Of a stretch of DNA of 64,000 nucleotides, positions 53,576-62,423 are shown piece by piece. The position numbers were made by a program, and so were the translations under genes. Numbering within the stretch: the stretch's first letter is position 1; each line of letters opens with the position of its first letter. The notes under the pieces are model-generated. The model did not search any database, was not told where the DNA came from, and worked only from the letters and a program-made list of their open reading frames with translations. Location: positions 682,001 through 746,000 of the forward strand of contig NZ_CP042437.1 of assembly GCF_007971525.1 (NCBI RefSeq), written 5' to 3'. The stretch comes from Mucilaginibacter ginsenosidivorax (GTDB lineage Bacteria; Bacteroidota; Bacteroidia; Sphingobacteriales; Sphingobacteriaceae).

Positions 53576-55543
53576 TTATTTTTTCAAATACTTATCATAC
53601 CATTCTACATACCGCTGCAACCTGTCAACCTGGTAGCTTGGCTTGGTGATGCCGTGGAAAGAATTTGGATAAAGTATTAACTCCGTAGGTATCCCCTGCG
53701 ACCGCATGGCCTGGTACATTTGTTCGCTGCCTATGGTTGGTACATTAAAATCTTTCAAACCGGACATATACAATACCGGTGTTTTGATTTTATCAGCATG
53801 AAAAAACGGGTACGATAAGGCAATCCACTTATCGGCATTTTTCCAGGGCACACCAATTTCGTTTTCATATTGTAAAACATACTGATCGCTGCCATAAACC
53901 GAGAGCTGCAATGCACTGCCTGCGCCGCTGGCCGCAGCTTTAAAGCGGGTATCAGATGCAATGGTATAATCGGTAAGGATGCCGCCATAGCTCCATCCGC
54001 CTATACCTAAATGGTCGGGATCGGCAATTCCTAATTTTTCCAGCTTGTCAACCGCGCCCAGCAAGTCTTTTACTTCTTTGTTGCCCCAATCGGCATAAAT
54101 GGCTTTACAATAATCAAGGCCACGGCCGTTGCTGCCGCGGTAATTTACACCCGCAACCGCATAACCGGCACAAGCCAAAACCTGCCCTACGGCATCAAAG
54201 GCATATTCATCCTGCCCAACAGGGCCGCCGTGTATAAATAAAATAAAGGGTAACTTTTTGGCGTTACTATCGGGTGTTAATACAATACCGTTAACCAAAG
54301 TGCCATCTGCACTGGTAGATTCAAAACCTTCTACATGTGCCAGTTTAACATTGGCTAACCAGGCCTGCTGATGGAAGGTTAAGCGGCGCAGCTTGCCGCC
54401 TTCCAACGCGAATAACTCGGCAGGAGTATAAGGATCTGTTTTTTGAACAACCCAGTTGCCGCTTAAGTTGGTGTTTATATCGGTAATGCTGTACGTGCCT
54501 TTATTAACCGTACTTATTTTACCATTGTTTATGTTCACGCTGGCTACGTAGCGTTCACGGTCGTCAACAACTAAAAACGAGATGTTTTTACTGTCTTTTG
54601 CCCAGGCCAGGTCGGTAACCGGGCGGTCAAGCTGCTGCGTTAGAATCTTTTTGTTGGAACCAACCACATCCATGGTGCACAACATGTTCTGATCGTACAT
54701 CATATAGTCGGCATCACTGGTGGAGCGCAAAAAAGCTATTAGTTTGCCGTCGGGGCTCCACTGTGGGTTTGTATCAGGGCCTTTCCATGAAGTAATCTGG
54801 AGCATACTGGCATTAGGGTGCGCATCAATGGTAAAAATATCCGTGTTCTCATTCTTATCAGGGTCGGCACTGCGGTTGCTCACAAAAGCTATCGTTTTGC
54901 CATCTGGCGACCATACCGGCGAGCTTTCATCCTTATCTCCCCTGGTTAAGGTATCAAGCTTCTTTGCTGCAACATCAAACAGGTACAAATGCTTGTTCAA
55001 GTGCTGCAGGTAGCCTTCTATATCCTGTTTAAAATGATAGCGGTCGATAACAATGGGTTTGGGTGTTTTAGGCTCCTCTTTCCCCTTATTTTCAGGGTCG
55101 CTTATAACCATCACCAGTTTTTTACTATCCGGCGACCAGGCATATTCGCCAATATCGCCTTTAATATCTGTCAGCTTTACGCCTTCGCCACCGCGCCTGT
55201 CCATCAACCAGATCTGGCCGCCCTTTTTTGAATCGCGCGACGAAACAAACGACAAATACTTACCATCCGGCGACCACCGCGGCGCCGAAGCTGCTTCTTC
55301 GCCATGCGTTAGCTCTATTGATTCCTTGCCATCCCAGCTTTGCACCCACAAGTGCGATACCCGTTTATCCTTTGCCGTATCAACTTCAGATACGCTGTAA
55401 GCCACCCATTTGCCATCCGGCGAAAGCTGCGGATCGCTTATTGTAGGTATTTTATCAAAATCGGCCGGTTTAAATGGTTTTATCTGAGCAGTAGCATACA
55501 AAGCACAGGATAACGCAAAAAGCGAGAGTAGTGTTTTTTTCAT
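53576..55543 (-). CDS. S9-family serine peptidase (first of a tandem pair)
   Basis: A 655-residue paralogue of the next gene with the same order: signal peptide MKKTLLSLFALSCALYATAQ, propeller repeats (PQLSPDGKWVAYSVSEVDTAKDKRVSHLWVQ, PVWSPDGKTIAFVSN, PQWSPDGKLIAFL) and an alpha/beta-hydrolase domain with GIGGWSYGG, MSGLKDFNVP and PNSFHGIT as the Ser-Asp-His set. By eye most of the two proteins align without gaps, indicating a tandem duplication. Both may digest peptides released in the periplasm or taken up by SusC-type systems. The upstream gap has a small hairpin near the ATG (AACTTAC/GTAAGTT, 55550-55569). Confidence 0.95.
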   Translation of the reverse strand: MKKTLLSLFALSCALYATAQIKPFKPADFDKIPTISDPQLSPDGKWVAYSVSEVDTAKDKRVSHLWVQSWDGKESIELTHGEEAASAPRWSPDGKYLSFVSSRDSKKGGQIWLMDRRGGEGVKLTDIKGDIGEYAWSPDSKKLVMVISDPENKGKEEPKTPKPIVIDRYHFKQDIEGYLQHLNKHLYLFDVAAKKLDTLTRGDKDESSPVWSPDGKTIAFVSNRSADPDKNENTDIFTIDAHPNASMLQITSWKGPDTNPQWSPDGKLIAFLRSTSDADYMMYDQNMLCTMDVVGSNKKILTQQLDRPVTDLAWAKDSKNISFLVVDDRERYVASVNINNGKISTVNKGTYSITDINTNLSGNWVVQKTDPYTPAELFALEGGKLRRLTFHQQAWLANVKLAHVEGFESTSADGTLVNGIVLTPDSNAKKLPFILFIHGGPVGQDEYAFDAVGQVLACAGYAVAGVNYRGSNGRGLDYCKAIYADWGNKEVKDLLGAVDKLEKLGIADPDHLGIGGWSYGGILTDYTIASDTRFKAAASGAGSALQLSVYGSDQYVLQYENEIGVPWKNADKWIALSYPFFHADKIKTPVLYMSGLKDFNVPTIGSEQMYQAMRSQGIPTELILYPNSFHGITKPSYQVDRLQRYVEWYDKYLKK

Positions 55544-55850
55544 AGCGTCAACTTACGAGGCGGTAAGTTAGGGATTTTTGCAATAAGAAAAATCAAGAGG
55601 CAAGAATCAAGAGTTAAGACTTTTTTTTAAGTGAGCATTCCAAACTGTAGTGTTCGTAACAGGTGAAACAGTAAAAAACAACATCTATATAAAAATCAAT
55701 AGACCAAGATTTATCAAACTTTAAATATCGCAACAAAGGCGCAACAGTTAACCGCAATATCCCATAGTGCACACAAAATTTATAACATAGTTTGTTTAAT
55801 TAAATTCAATTCATTTACTTTGCATATCAAAGTACTTTTATTTATAAAAT
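55544..55850. other. 307-bp divergent gap, no gene
   Basis: Between the S9 peptidase and the radical SAM gene. It holds the small hairpin at 55550-55569 and a word cluster of the AATCAAGAG/CAAGAATCAAGAG type near 55588-55620. A TTACTTTG (one mismatch to TAnnTTTG) lies about 30 bp before the radical SAM ATG and may be its promoter. Nothing else is seen. Confidence 0.45.
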
Positions 55851-57266
55851 ATGAAAGTTAAAATAATCCTGCCCGCCTTAACCGAAGCCGAAAGTCCGTT
55901 TTGGAGGCCGATAAAATATTCCCTGTTCCCGCCCCTTGGCCTGGCAACCCTGGCTGCTTATCTATCGGCCGATGATGAGATTGACCTGCAGGACCAGCAC
56001 GTAGAAAAACTTAACCTGGATGACAGCCCCGACCTGGTGGTTATCCAGGTGTACATCACCAATGCCTACCGCGCCTACAAAATTGCCGACCATTACCGCG
56101 CAAAGGGCGCTTACGTTATTCTTGGCGGCCTGCACGTTACCTCCCTCCCGTTTGAGGCTGCACCACATGCCGATAGTATTTTTATAGGCCCGGGAGAGGA
56201 TACATTCCCTAAATTTTTGCTGGATTTTAAAAATCGCTGCCCTCAAAAAATATACAATTCAACCATCCGTACTTTAGAAAAAGTTCCGCCCATCCGCCGC
56301 GACCTGATCAAAAGGCATTTGTACCTTGTTCCCAACTCTATTGTGGTTACCAGGGGCTGCCCGCATCATTGCAGCTTTTGTTATAAGGATGCTTTTTTTG
56401 AAGGTGGCCGCACTTTTTACACCCAGGAGGTTGATGACGCCCTTGCCGAAATTGACCGGCTGCCCGGCAGGCATTTATATTTTTTAGATGATCACCTGTT
56501 AGGTAACACCAAATTCTCGGCCGCCCTATTCGACGGCATGAAAGGTATGAACCGTGTTTTCCAGGGAGCAGCCACTGTAGATTCGATATTAAGGGGAAAC
56601 CTTATTGAAAAAGCAGCAGAAGCCGGCTTAAGGAGTTTATTTGTGGGTTTCGAAACATTTTCGCCGCAAAACCTTAAACAAAGTAATAAAAAACAAAACC
56701 TCGAAAAAGATTATGTAAAAGCCGTAAACAGGCTCCACAGCCTTGGCATCATGATAAACGGCAGCTTTGTTTTTGGGTTGGACGATGATGACAAAGATGT
56801 TTTCAAGCGGACAGTTGAATGGGGCGTAAAACATTCAATTACCACATCAACCTACCACGTGTTAACCCCTTATCCCGGTACCGAACTATTTAAAACCATG
56901 GAAAGACAGGGAAGGATAATTACCAAAAACTGGGATTTGTATGATACCCGCAAAGTGGTTTATCAAACCGTTGGCTTAAGCGCACAGGAACTGGAAGATG
57001 GCTACTGGTGGGCTTATAAGGAATTTTATAAATGGAACAACATCTTCAGGGCCAGCATTCAGCACCAATCGCATATACACAAGCTCAAACACTTTTTTTA
57101 TGCCGGCGGCTGGAAAAAATTTGAACCGGTGTGGAATTTCCTCATCAAAACAAAAAATCTCAACAACACGCTCCCTGCCCTCGAAACCGTGCTATCAAAA
57201 ATAAACTTCGGCAAAAAACCTGATAAAGAAGCCGGACCAATGCCCTTATACTTACCTGAAGCCTAA
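55851..57266 (+). CDS. B12-binding-domain radical SAM protein
   Basis: A 471-residue protein. Residues about 1-140 fold like a cobalamin-binding domain (PLGLATLAAYLSADDEIDL, VVIQVYITNAYRAYKIADHY, ILGGLHVTSLPFEAAPHADSIFIGPGEDTFPKFL). The radical SAM cluster motif CxxxCxxC is in TRGCPHHCSFCYKDAFF (about 170), followed by a TIM-barrel (RHLYFLDDHLLGN, SLFVGFETFSP, NGSFVFGLDDDDKDVF, YHVLTPYPGTELF). This class includes HpnJ/BchE-like methyltransferases and cyclases. Which substrate it modifies cannot be told; no hopanoid, chlorophyll or antibiotic genes are nearby. It stands alone. Confidence 0.92.
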   Translation: MKVKIILPALTEAESPFWRPIKYSLFPPLGLATLAAYLSADDEIDLQDQHVEKLNLDDSPDLVVIQVYITNAYRAYKIADHYRAKGAYVILGGLHVTSLPFEAAPHADSIFIGPGEDTFPKFLLDFKNRCPQKIYNSTIRTLEKVPPIRRDLIKRHLYLVPNSIVVTRGCPHHCSFCYKDAFFEGGRTFYTQEVDDALAEIDRLPGRHLYFLDDHLLGNTKFSAALFDGMKGMNRVFQGAATVDSILRGNLIEKAAEAGLRSLFVGFETFSPQNLKQSNKKQNLEKDYVKAVNRLHSLGIMINGSFVFGLDDDDKDVFKRTVEWGVKHSITTSTYHVLTPYPGTELFKTMERQGRIITKNWDLYDTRKVVYQTVGLSAQELEDGYWWAYKEFYKWNNIFRASIQHQSHIHKLKHFFYAGGWKKFEPVWNFLIKTKNLNNTLPALETVLSKINFGKKPDKEAGPMPLYLPEA

Positions 57267-57320
57267 ACCTATCAACTATTTAACCCAATCAACCATTCAC
57301 TTAATCAACCACTCACCAAA

Positions 57321-58154
57321 TTAAATCACCCCCGCCTTTTCCAACTCCACTTCCATTTGCTGTTGAATAAGTAATGCTTCGGCGCGGGCTGCTTCGGCAA
57401 AATTTTCGTCGTTACCGGCGTAGATGATCGAGCGGGATGCATTTACAATCAGACCGCAATCTTTGGTAATGCCATATTTACACACTTCTTCCAGGCTGCC
57501 CCCCTGGGCGCCTACTCCCGGCACCAGCAGGAAGTTATCCGGCGCGTATTTGCGGATGTTGGTAAATTCGGTGCTTTTGGTGGCGCCTACCACATACATA
57601 ATTCTATCGGCCCCGGCCCAGGTATTGGCTTTTTGGATAACGGTTTCGTACAAATAACCGTCGCCGGTTTCCAGGTACTGAAAATCCTTGCTACCTACCG
57701 ATGAGGTGAGTGCCAGGATAATAATCCATTTGCCATCATATTTAAGATATGGCGTAACGCTGTCATTACCCATATAAGGGGTTATGGTGATAGCATCAAA
57801 GCTCATGCCCGATGCTTCTTCATTAAAAAAGGCTGTGGCATATTTATCAGATGTATTGCCTATATCGCCTCTTTTTGCATCTATTATATTTAAGGTATCC
57901 CTGGGCAGGTATTTCCAGGTATCTATCAGGCTTTGCAGGCCTTTTATGCCACGTGCTTCGTAAAAAGCGGCATTGGGTTTGTAGGATACGCAAAGATCTT
58001 TAGTGGCATCAATAATTCGTTTGTTAAATTCAAAGATAGGATCCGGGTAATTTTTTAAAAATTCGGGAATCTTATCAATATCAGTATCAAGGCCTACACA
58101 TAAAAAGGATTTTTTTTGCTTGATCTGGTCTATTAGCTGCCTGCGCGATATCAT
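57321..58154 (-). CDS. pyrF: Orotidine 5'-phosphate decarboxylase, long (type 2) form
   Basis: A 277-residue enzyme that decarboxylates OMP to UMP, last step of de novo UMP synthesis, cytoplasmic. It belongs to the longer PyrF subfamily. Motifs: [14 protein letters not shown] (about 17), the catalytic Lys/Asp set [17 protein letters not shown] (about 90), [33 protein letters not shown] and [16 protein letters not shown]. The C-terminus is helical. Words of the ATCAACC/ACTCACC type lie between its stop and the radical SAM gene (57268-57318). Confidence 0.97.
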   Translation of the reverse strand: MISRRQLIDQIKQKKSFLCVGLDTDIDKIPEFLKNYPDPIFEFNKRIIDATKDLCVSYKPNAAFYEARGIKGLQSLIDTWKYLPRDTLNIIDAKRGDIGNTSDKYATAFFNEEASGMSFDAITITPYMGNDSVTPYLKYDGKWIIILALTSSVGSKDFQYLETGDGYLYETVIQKANTWAGADRIMYVVGATKSTEFTNIRKYAPDNFLLVPGVGAQGGSLEEVCKYGITKDCGLIVNASRSIIYAGNDENFAEAARAEALLIQQQMEVELEKAGVI

Positions 58155-58504
58155 AGGAAGGGATTAAATATTCGGATGGCAAAAAAACTAAAAATTTAGC
58201 TTAAACGTTATAACACCGCAGATATTTATTTAATTAATTTGATATTAAGAAATAATTGTTTAGAATTGCATCGTTTTCCTTTGAATTTTTTCTTGCACCA
58301 AAGAAACAATTTAAAACCCCACGATTTTTATTAACTAATGTTTTGAGTGGGTTTGGATGTTTATTTAATCAATGCTTCAAGATCAATTTCTTACTATAAC
58401 GCCCCGTGTGTAACAACGTATTAGCCAAAATGCACATGGAAGTTTTATAACCGTTTGAAAACTATTTACGATATTAAAAATCCCTTTGAACTATAATTCA
58501 TATC
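58155..58504. other. 350-bp gap upstream of rho
   Basis: The region between pyrF and rho (divergent) is AT-rich with poly-T and poly-A tracts. I see no gene, no strong hairpin and no full TAnnTTTG consensus. The long distance suggests a long rho leader, which would fit autoregulation of rho known in other bacteria, but no element can be pointed to. Confidence 0.4.
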
Positions 58505-60139
58505 ATGTCTGATAAAATCGAATTGAACGACAAACTCGTTTCAGAGTTGCGCGAAATTGCAAAAAATTTAGGTATTGCTGAGGCCGACGAACTACGTAAA
58601 GCACAGCTAATTGCACGTATTATTGAACAACAACAATTAATTGAGGCCGCAAGGGTACAACAGAACATTGTTGAACAAAATTATGCACCGATTACAGCCG
58701 AGCCTGTAGCCGAAGAAGCCGGTGAAAAAACACGCAAGCGTACCCGCGTGTTAAAACCAAAAAACCAGCCCCGCGTTGAAGTACCTTTGGATGATACCAA
58801 CCTGTTTGACCAGGAAGAGGACGATCAAAACAACGCAGACGCTGTTAACGATACAACCATACCGGCACCCGTAACAGGCGAAACCCCTGATAACCAGCCC
58901 GGCGAAGCGGCACCAAAACCTGAAGCTGTTGTTGCCGAAGGCCGCCCGCAAAAATTTGACAGACGCCAGCCAAATGGCAACCCTAACCAGCAAAAAGCAC
59001 AGGAACCACCAATAAACCTTGATTTTGATAACGTTATTGTAAATGAAGGTGTATTGGAAATTATGCCTGATGGTTATGGCTTTTTAAGGTCATCTGACTA
59101 CAACTACCTTACTTCTCCTGATGATATTTACGTATCACAATCGCAAATAAAACTTTTTGGCTTAAAAACAGGTGATACCGTTCGCGGAAGCATCCGCCCG
59201 CCAAAAGAAGGCGAAAAATATTTCCCTTTGGTACGTGTTGAGGCTATTAACGGCCGCATTCCTGCCGAAGTACGTGACCGCGTTCCCTTTGATCACTTAA
59301 CGCCACTTTTCCCATCCGAGAAACTAAGCTTGTTTACTGATCCGGGTAACTATTCAACCCGTATCATGGATTTGTTCTCGCCTATTGGTAAAGGTCAGCG
59401 CGGGTTAATTGTGGCACAGCCTAAAACCGGTAAAACCATGTTGTTAAAGGATGTGGCCAATGCCATAGCCCGTAACCACCCCGAAGTTTACCTGATTATT
59501 TTACTGATTGACGAGCGCCCTGAAGAGGTAACCGATATGGCCCGCAGCGTACGCGCCGAAGTAGTATCATCAACATTTGATGAGCCTGCCGAGCGCCACG
59601 TAAAAATTGCCAACATTGTTTTGGAAAAAGCAAAACGTATGGTAGAGTGTGGTCACGATGTGGTGATCTTGTTAGATTCTATAACCCGTTTGGCCCGTGC
59701 TTATAACACAGTTGCACCTGCATCAGGTAAAATACTATCGGGTGGTGTTGATGCCAACGCATTGCACAAACCAAAACGCTTTTTTGGCGCGGCCCGTAAC
59801 ATCGAAGATGGCGGTTCATTAACCATCATCGCTACTGCCCTTACAGAAACCGGCTCAAAAATGGATGAGGTTATTTTTGAAGAGTTTAAAGGTACCGGTA
59901 ACATGGAGTTACAACTGGATCGTAAACTTTCAAACAAGCGTATTTTCCCTGCTATCGATATCACTGCATCAAGTACCCGCCGCGACGATCTGTTGCTTGA
60001 CCGCGAAACTTTACAGCGCATCTGGATATTGCGTAACCACCTGGCCGACATGAACTCGCAAGAATCAATGGAGTTTTTACAGGCACAAATAAGGGGTACC
60101 AAAACCAACGAAGAGTTCCTGATTTCGATGAATTCGTAA
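58505..60139 (+). CDS. rho: Transcription termination factor Rho with long insertion
   Basis: A 544-residue hexameric RNA helicase that terminates transcription; about 125 residues longer than E. coli Rho. The Rho-N helical domain is about 5-45 ([31 protein letters not shown]). Residues about 60-175 form an unusual low-complexity, Asn/Gln/Asp/Pro-rich stretch ([32 protein letters not shown]). The RNA-binding cold-shock-like domain is about 180-255 ([31 protein letters not shown]). The ATPase has P-loop PKTGKT (about 306), [16 protein letters not shown], Walker [17 protein letters not shown] and GSGKMDEV-like Q/R loops. Insertions of this type are common in Bacteroidota Rho. Confidence 0.97.
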   Translation: MSDKIELNDKLVSELREIAKNLGIAEADELRKAQLIARIIEQQQLIEAARVQQNIVEQNYAPITAEPVAEEAGEKTRKRTRVLKPKNQPRVEVPLDDTNLFDQEEDDQNNADAVNDTTIPAPVTGETPDNQPGEAAPKPEAVVAEGRPQKFDRRQPNGNPNQQKAQEPPINLDFDNVIVNEGVLEIMPDGYGFLRSSDYNYLTSPDDIYVSQSQIKLFGLKTGDTVRGSIRPPKEGEKYFPLVRVEAINGRIPAEVRDRVPFDHLTPLFPSEKLSLFTDPGNYSTRIMDLFSPIGKGQRGLIVAQPKTGKTMLLKDVANAIARNHPEVYLIILLIDERPEEVTDMARSVRAEVVSSTFDEPAERHVKIANIVLEKAKRMVECGHDVVILLDSITRLARAYNTVAPASGKILSGGVDANALHKPKRFFGAARNIEDGGSLTIIATALTETGSKMDEVIFEEFKGTGNMELQLDRKLSNKRIFPAIDITASSTRRDDLLLDRETLQRIWILRNHLADMNSQESMEFLQAQIRGTKTNEEFLISMNS

Positions 60140-60230
60140 TATTTTAGTGGTAATGAAGTTATATTTAATGTAAATATTATTTGTAACTTCATTATTACTT
60201 AATAAAATCCTGATAACTTCGTAACACAAA

Positions 60231-60953
60231 ATGAAGAGACGAGTTAGAAAACACCTGCCCAATACCATAACTTGCGCCAACCTGTTTAGCGGCTGTATAG
60301 GCATCGTGTTTGCCTTTCAGGGTAATTTATTAATCGCATCATACGCCATTTTCCTGGCTGCCATTTTTGATTTTTTTGATGGCTTTGCATCCAGGGTACT
60401 CAACTCCTACTCGTTTATAGGCAAAGACCTTGATTCGCTGGCAGATATGGTAAGCTTTGGCTTTTTACCGTCGGCTATATTGTATGAACTATTTCTAAAA
60501 GCCCCGCAAATTGCACACATCAGCGAGTATTTGTGCTACCTGGCTTTTTTAATAACCGTATTTTCGGCTTTACGCCTGGCCAAATTCAATAATGATACCC
60601 GGCAGTCAGATAGCTTTATTGGCCTGCCTACACCCGCCAATGCCATATTTATAGCATCGCTGCCATTGATTATTGAACAATATGAGGTTTTGGCCCGATT
60701 TATCCTAAATCCGTATACATTAACGGTACTCATAGTTATCATGTGTACCCTACTGGTATCCGAATTACCGCTAATGTCGCTTAAATTCAAGAATCGCGAC
60801 TTCAATAAAAACATTTTCCGTTATTTACTGCTCATGTTTTCGGCAATACTGATTCTATTTTTTAAATTTGTGGCAGTTCCGGTGGTTATATTCATGTACA
60901 TCACCTTATCTTTAATTCAAACTAAAATAACTAATGACAAAGTTCCAGGCTGA
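60231..60953 (+). CDS. pssA: CDP-diacylglycerol--serine O-phosphatidyltransferase
   Basis: A 240-residue inner-membrane enzyme making phosphatidylserine, precursor of phosphatidylethanolamine. The CDP-alcohol phosphatidyltransferase motif is clear: IFDFFDGFASRVLNSYSFIG with KDLDSLADMVSFG (about 44-75), i.e. D-x2-DG-x2-AR-like followed by the two Asp of the metal site. Roughly eight hydrophobic helices follow. The opening RRVRKHLPNTITCANLFSG is typical. Its last 20 bp overlap the start of purS, so the two are probably co-transcribed and translationally coupled. Confidence 0.96.
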   Translation: MKRRVRKHLPNTITCANLFSGCIGIVFAFQGNLLIASYAIFLAAIFDFFDGFASRVLNSYSFIGKDLDSLADMVSFGFLPSAILYELFLKAPQIAHISEYLCYLAFLITVFSALRLAKFNNDTRQSDSFIGLPTPANAIFIASLPLIIEQYEVLARFILNPYTLTVLIVIMCTLLVSELPLMSLKFKNRDFNKNIFRYLLLMFSAILILFFKFVAVPVVIFMYITLSLIQTKITNDKVPG

Positions 60954-61188
60954 AATTGACGTAATGCCCAAAAAAGAAATTCTTGACCCGCAAGGAAAAG
61001 CAGTAACCGGAAGCATGAAAAACCTCGGTTTAGCCGAAATTCAAAACGTACGTATAGGCAAACATATCACCCTTGAGCTTGAAGCCGACAGCGCCGAAAC
61101 AGCACACAGCAAAGTAGACGAAGCCTGCAAAAACCTATTAGCCAACCTGATTATGGAAAGCTATACTTTTAAGGTAGTAGAAGTTTAG
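60934..61188 (+). CDS. purS: Phosphoribosylformylglycinamidine synthase subunit PurS
   Basis: An 84-residue PurS subunit, which links PurL and PurQ in the small-type FGAM synthase complex of purine synthesis. Family features: FQAEIDVMPKKEILDPQGKAVTGSMKNLGL with the conserved DPQG turn, IQNVRIGKHITLELE, and a C-terminal helix/strand ending YTFKVVEV. It is full length. PurL and PurQ are not in the window; the gene overlaps pssA by 20 bp, an uncommon partner. Confidence 0.93.
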   Translation: MTKFQAEIDVMPKKEILDPQGKAVTGSMKNLGLAEIQNVRIGKHITLELEADSAETAHSKVDEACKNLLANLIMESYTFKVVEV

Positions 61189-61282
61189 TTTTTGAAGTGA
61201 AAGGGAAAAGGCAAAAGGCTTTAATAACTTTATAAAAAGGGAAAAGGTTAAAGGCGAAAGGCTTTAATAATTTTAAAATATA

Positions 61283-61321
61283 AAAAGAGGTTATCTCACA
61301 GAGAGGTAGCCTCTTTTTTTT
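61283..61321 (+). terminator. Terminator after purS (GAGGCTA-type stem)
   Basis: AAAAGAGGTTATCTC (61283-61297) pairs with GAGGTAGCCTCTTTT (61303-61317), with two G-U wobbles in RNA, and is followed by T. Confidence 0.85.
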
Positions 61322-61366
61322 CGTTAACTGGCCCGATATTGTATTTGTAGGCATATAGAAACGTAA

Positions 61367-61394
61367 AGAGGCTACCCCTCCAGGGATAGCCTCT
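61367..61394. terminator. Second copy of the GAGGCTA-type hairpin
   Basis: AGAGGCTA (61367-61374) pairs with TAGCCTCT (61387-61394), with an inner CCC/GGG. It is related in sequence to the hairpin 80 bp upstream and lies on the side of the Hpt gene, for which it may act as terminator on the minus strand. Confidence 0.7.
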
Positions 61395-61454
61395 CTTATA
61401 TTTTTAGCACACAGGCAAAAACCTTTTAACTTTCGCCTTTAACCTTTTACCTCC

Positions 61455-61832
61455 TTAAAGGCTTGCTTCTTTTTCGGCCTTAATTTGCTGCAGGGTAATC
61501 AAATTAGCATTTACTGTAGCTTTTACCTGGTTAAATTTGGCAAAAATTTCTGCCGGATTTTGCCCGCCTGCCTTACAAGCCAGTTCAACTTCCTGTATGG
61601 TAGCCTGGCTTATTGGCATACCAAAAAAACCAAGGTTAGGTTTCAGTTTATGCGATGCCTTTCCGGCCTCGGTCCAATCGCCCGATTCAAGGGCTGCGGT
61701 TATAGCACCCAATAATTGTGGTGTTTGCTCCAGGAACATACCAATAGATTCAACAATAAATTCATCGCTGCCATCGGCAATTTCATATAGGAAAGAAAGA
61801 TCAAAGTCTTGTTCTGGTGAAATATCTGACAT
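61455..61832 (-). CDS. Stand-alone Hpt-domain phosphotransfer protein
   Basis: A 125-residue four-helix-bundle phosphotransfer protein. The phospho-accepting His is in EAGKASHKLKPNLGFFGMP (about 57), the Hpt signature. It has no other domain. In phosphorelays such a protein passes phosphate from a hybrid kinase receiver to a response regulator; both hybrid kinases in this window (15 kb and 31 kb) lack an Hpt domain, which makes it a candidate partner for them, by inference only. Confidence 0.9.
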   Translation of the reverse strand: MSDISPEQDFDLSFLYEIADGSDEFIVESIGMFLEQTPQLLGAITAALESGDWTEAGKASHKLKPNLGFFGMPISQATIQEVELACKAGGQNPAEIFAKFNQVKATVNANLITLQQIKAEKEASL

Positions 61833-61856
61833 ATAAAGATTTATGAATATTCAAAA

Positions 61857-62336
61857 TTATACTTTTTTTACGACCAAGTCATCAATAAGTTCACTTTTTA
61901 ACCGTAAAATATTTTTTTTTATCCCCGGGTGTTCAAATTCGGGCGCCAACTCGGCCAAAGGCTCTAAAGTAAACCTCCGTTTATGCATTTCGGGGTGTGG
62001 TATCTTCAAATCCGGCTCATCAATAATGGCATCGCCGTAAAACAAAATATCAATATCAATAGTTCGCGAACCCCATTTTTCTTCCCGCCTGCGGCCCATT
62101 AAAAGCTCAATTGCCAATATTCTCCTAAGTACTTCCCGTGCTGTTAAACCTGTTTGCAGCATCAGTACCTGGTTTAAATAATCGGGAGCATCTGTTTTGC
62201 CCCATGATTGGGTTTCATAAACCGACGAGGCCTGTAATACGGGCGCTACATCAGCTTCAATGCGCTCAATTGCCTCATTCAGCAGCAATTTTCTGTCGCC
62301 AAGGTTACTGCCCAAAAGTAAAAAAACATCAATCAT
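61857..62336 (-). CDS. folK: 2-amino-4-hydroxy-6-hydroxymethyldihydropteridine pyrophosphokinase
   Basis: A 159-residue HPPK that transfers pyrophosphate from ATP to 6-hydroxymethyldihydropterin in folate synthesis, cytoplasmic. Motifs: VFLLLGSNLGDRKLLLNEAI (about 4-23), SSVYETQSWGKTDAPDYLNQVLML, LAIELLMGRRREEKWGSRTIDIDILFYG, containing the catalytic-type Arg and the RTIDID signature, and IPHPEMHKRRFTLEPLAELAPEF. It is full length. It is divergent from sppA. Confidence 0.97.
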   Translation of the reverse strand: MIDVFLLLGSNLGDRKLLLNEAIERIEADVAPVLQASSVYETQSWGKTDAPDYLNQVLMLQTGLTAREVLRRILAIELLMGRRREEKWGSRTIDIDILFYGDAIIDEPDLKIPHPEMHKRRFTLEPLAELAPEFEHPGIKKNILRLKSELIDDLVVKKV

Positions 62337-62389
62337 GTTGTAACAAATATTATAGAACAGGCTCTTACCACTATACGGTATTGAATTAC

Positions 62390-62397
62390 TAAGTTTG
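62390..62397 (+). promoter_or_regulatory. Bacteroidota -7 element of sppA
   Basis: TAAGTTTG, exact TAnnTTTG consensus, ends 26 bp before the sppA ATG, the same spacing as seen for queA. Confidence 0.55.
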
Positions 62398-62423
62398 CAT
62401 AGTTAAACAGATTTATAACATTA

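Larger units (their letters stand above)
61201..61448. repeat. AAAAGGTTAAAGGCGAAAG word clusters flanking two terminators
   Basis: Left words (GGGAAAAGG, CAAAAGGCTTTAATAA, repeated with spacing of about 40 bp) cover 61201-61270. A 19-bp word at 61242-61260 has its exact reverse complement at 61430-61448, beside the Hpt gene stop. Between the arms lie two related hairpin terminators. Same architecture as 13380-13591. Confidence 0.9.
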
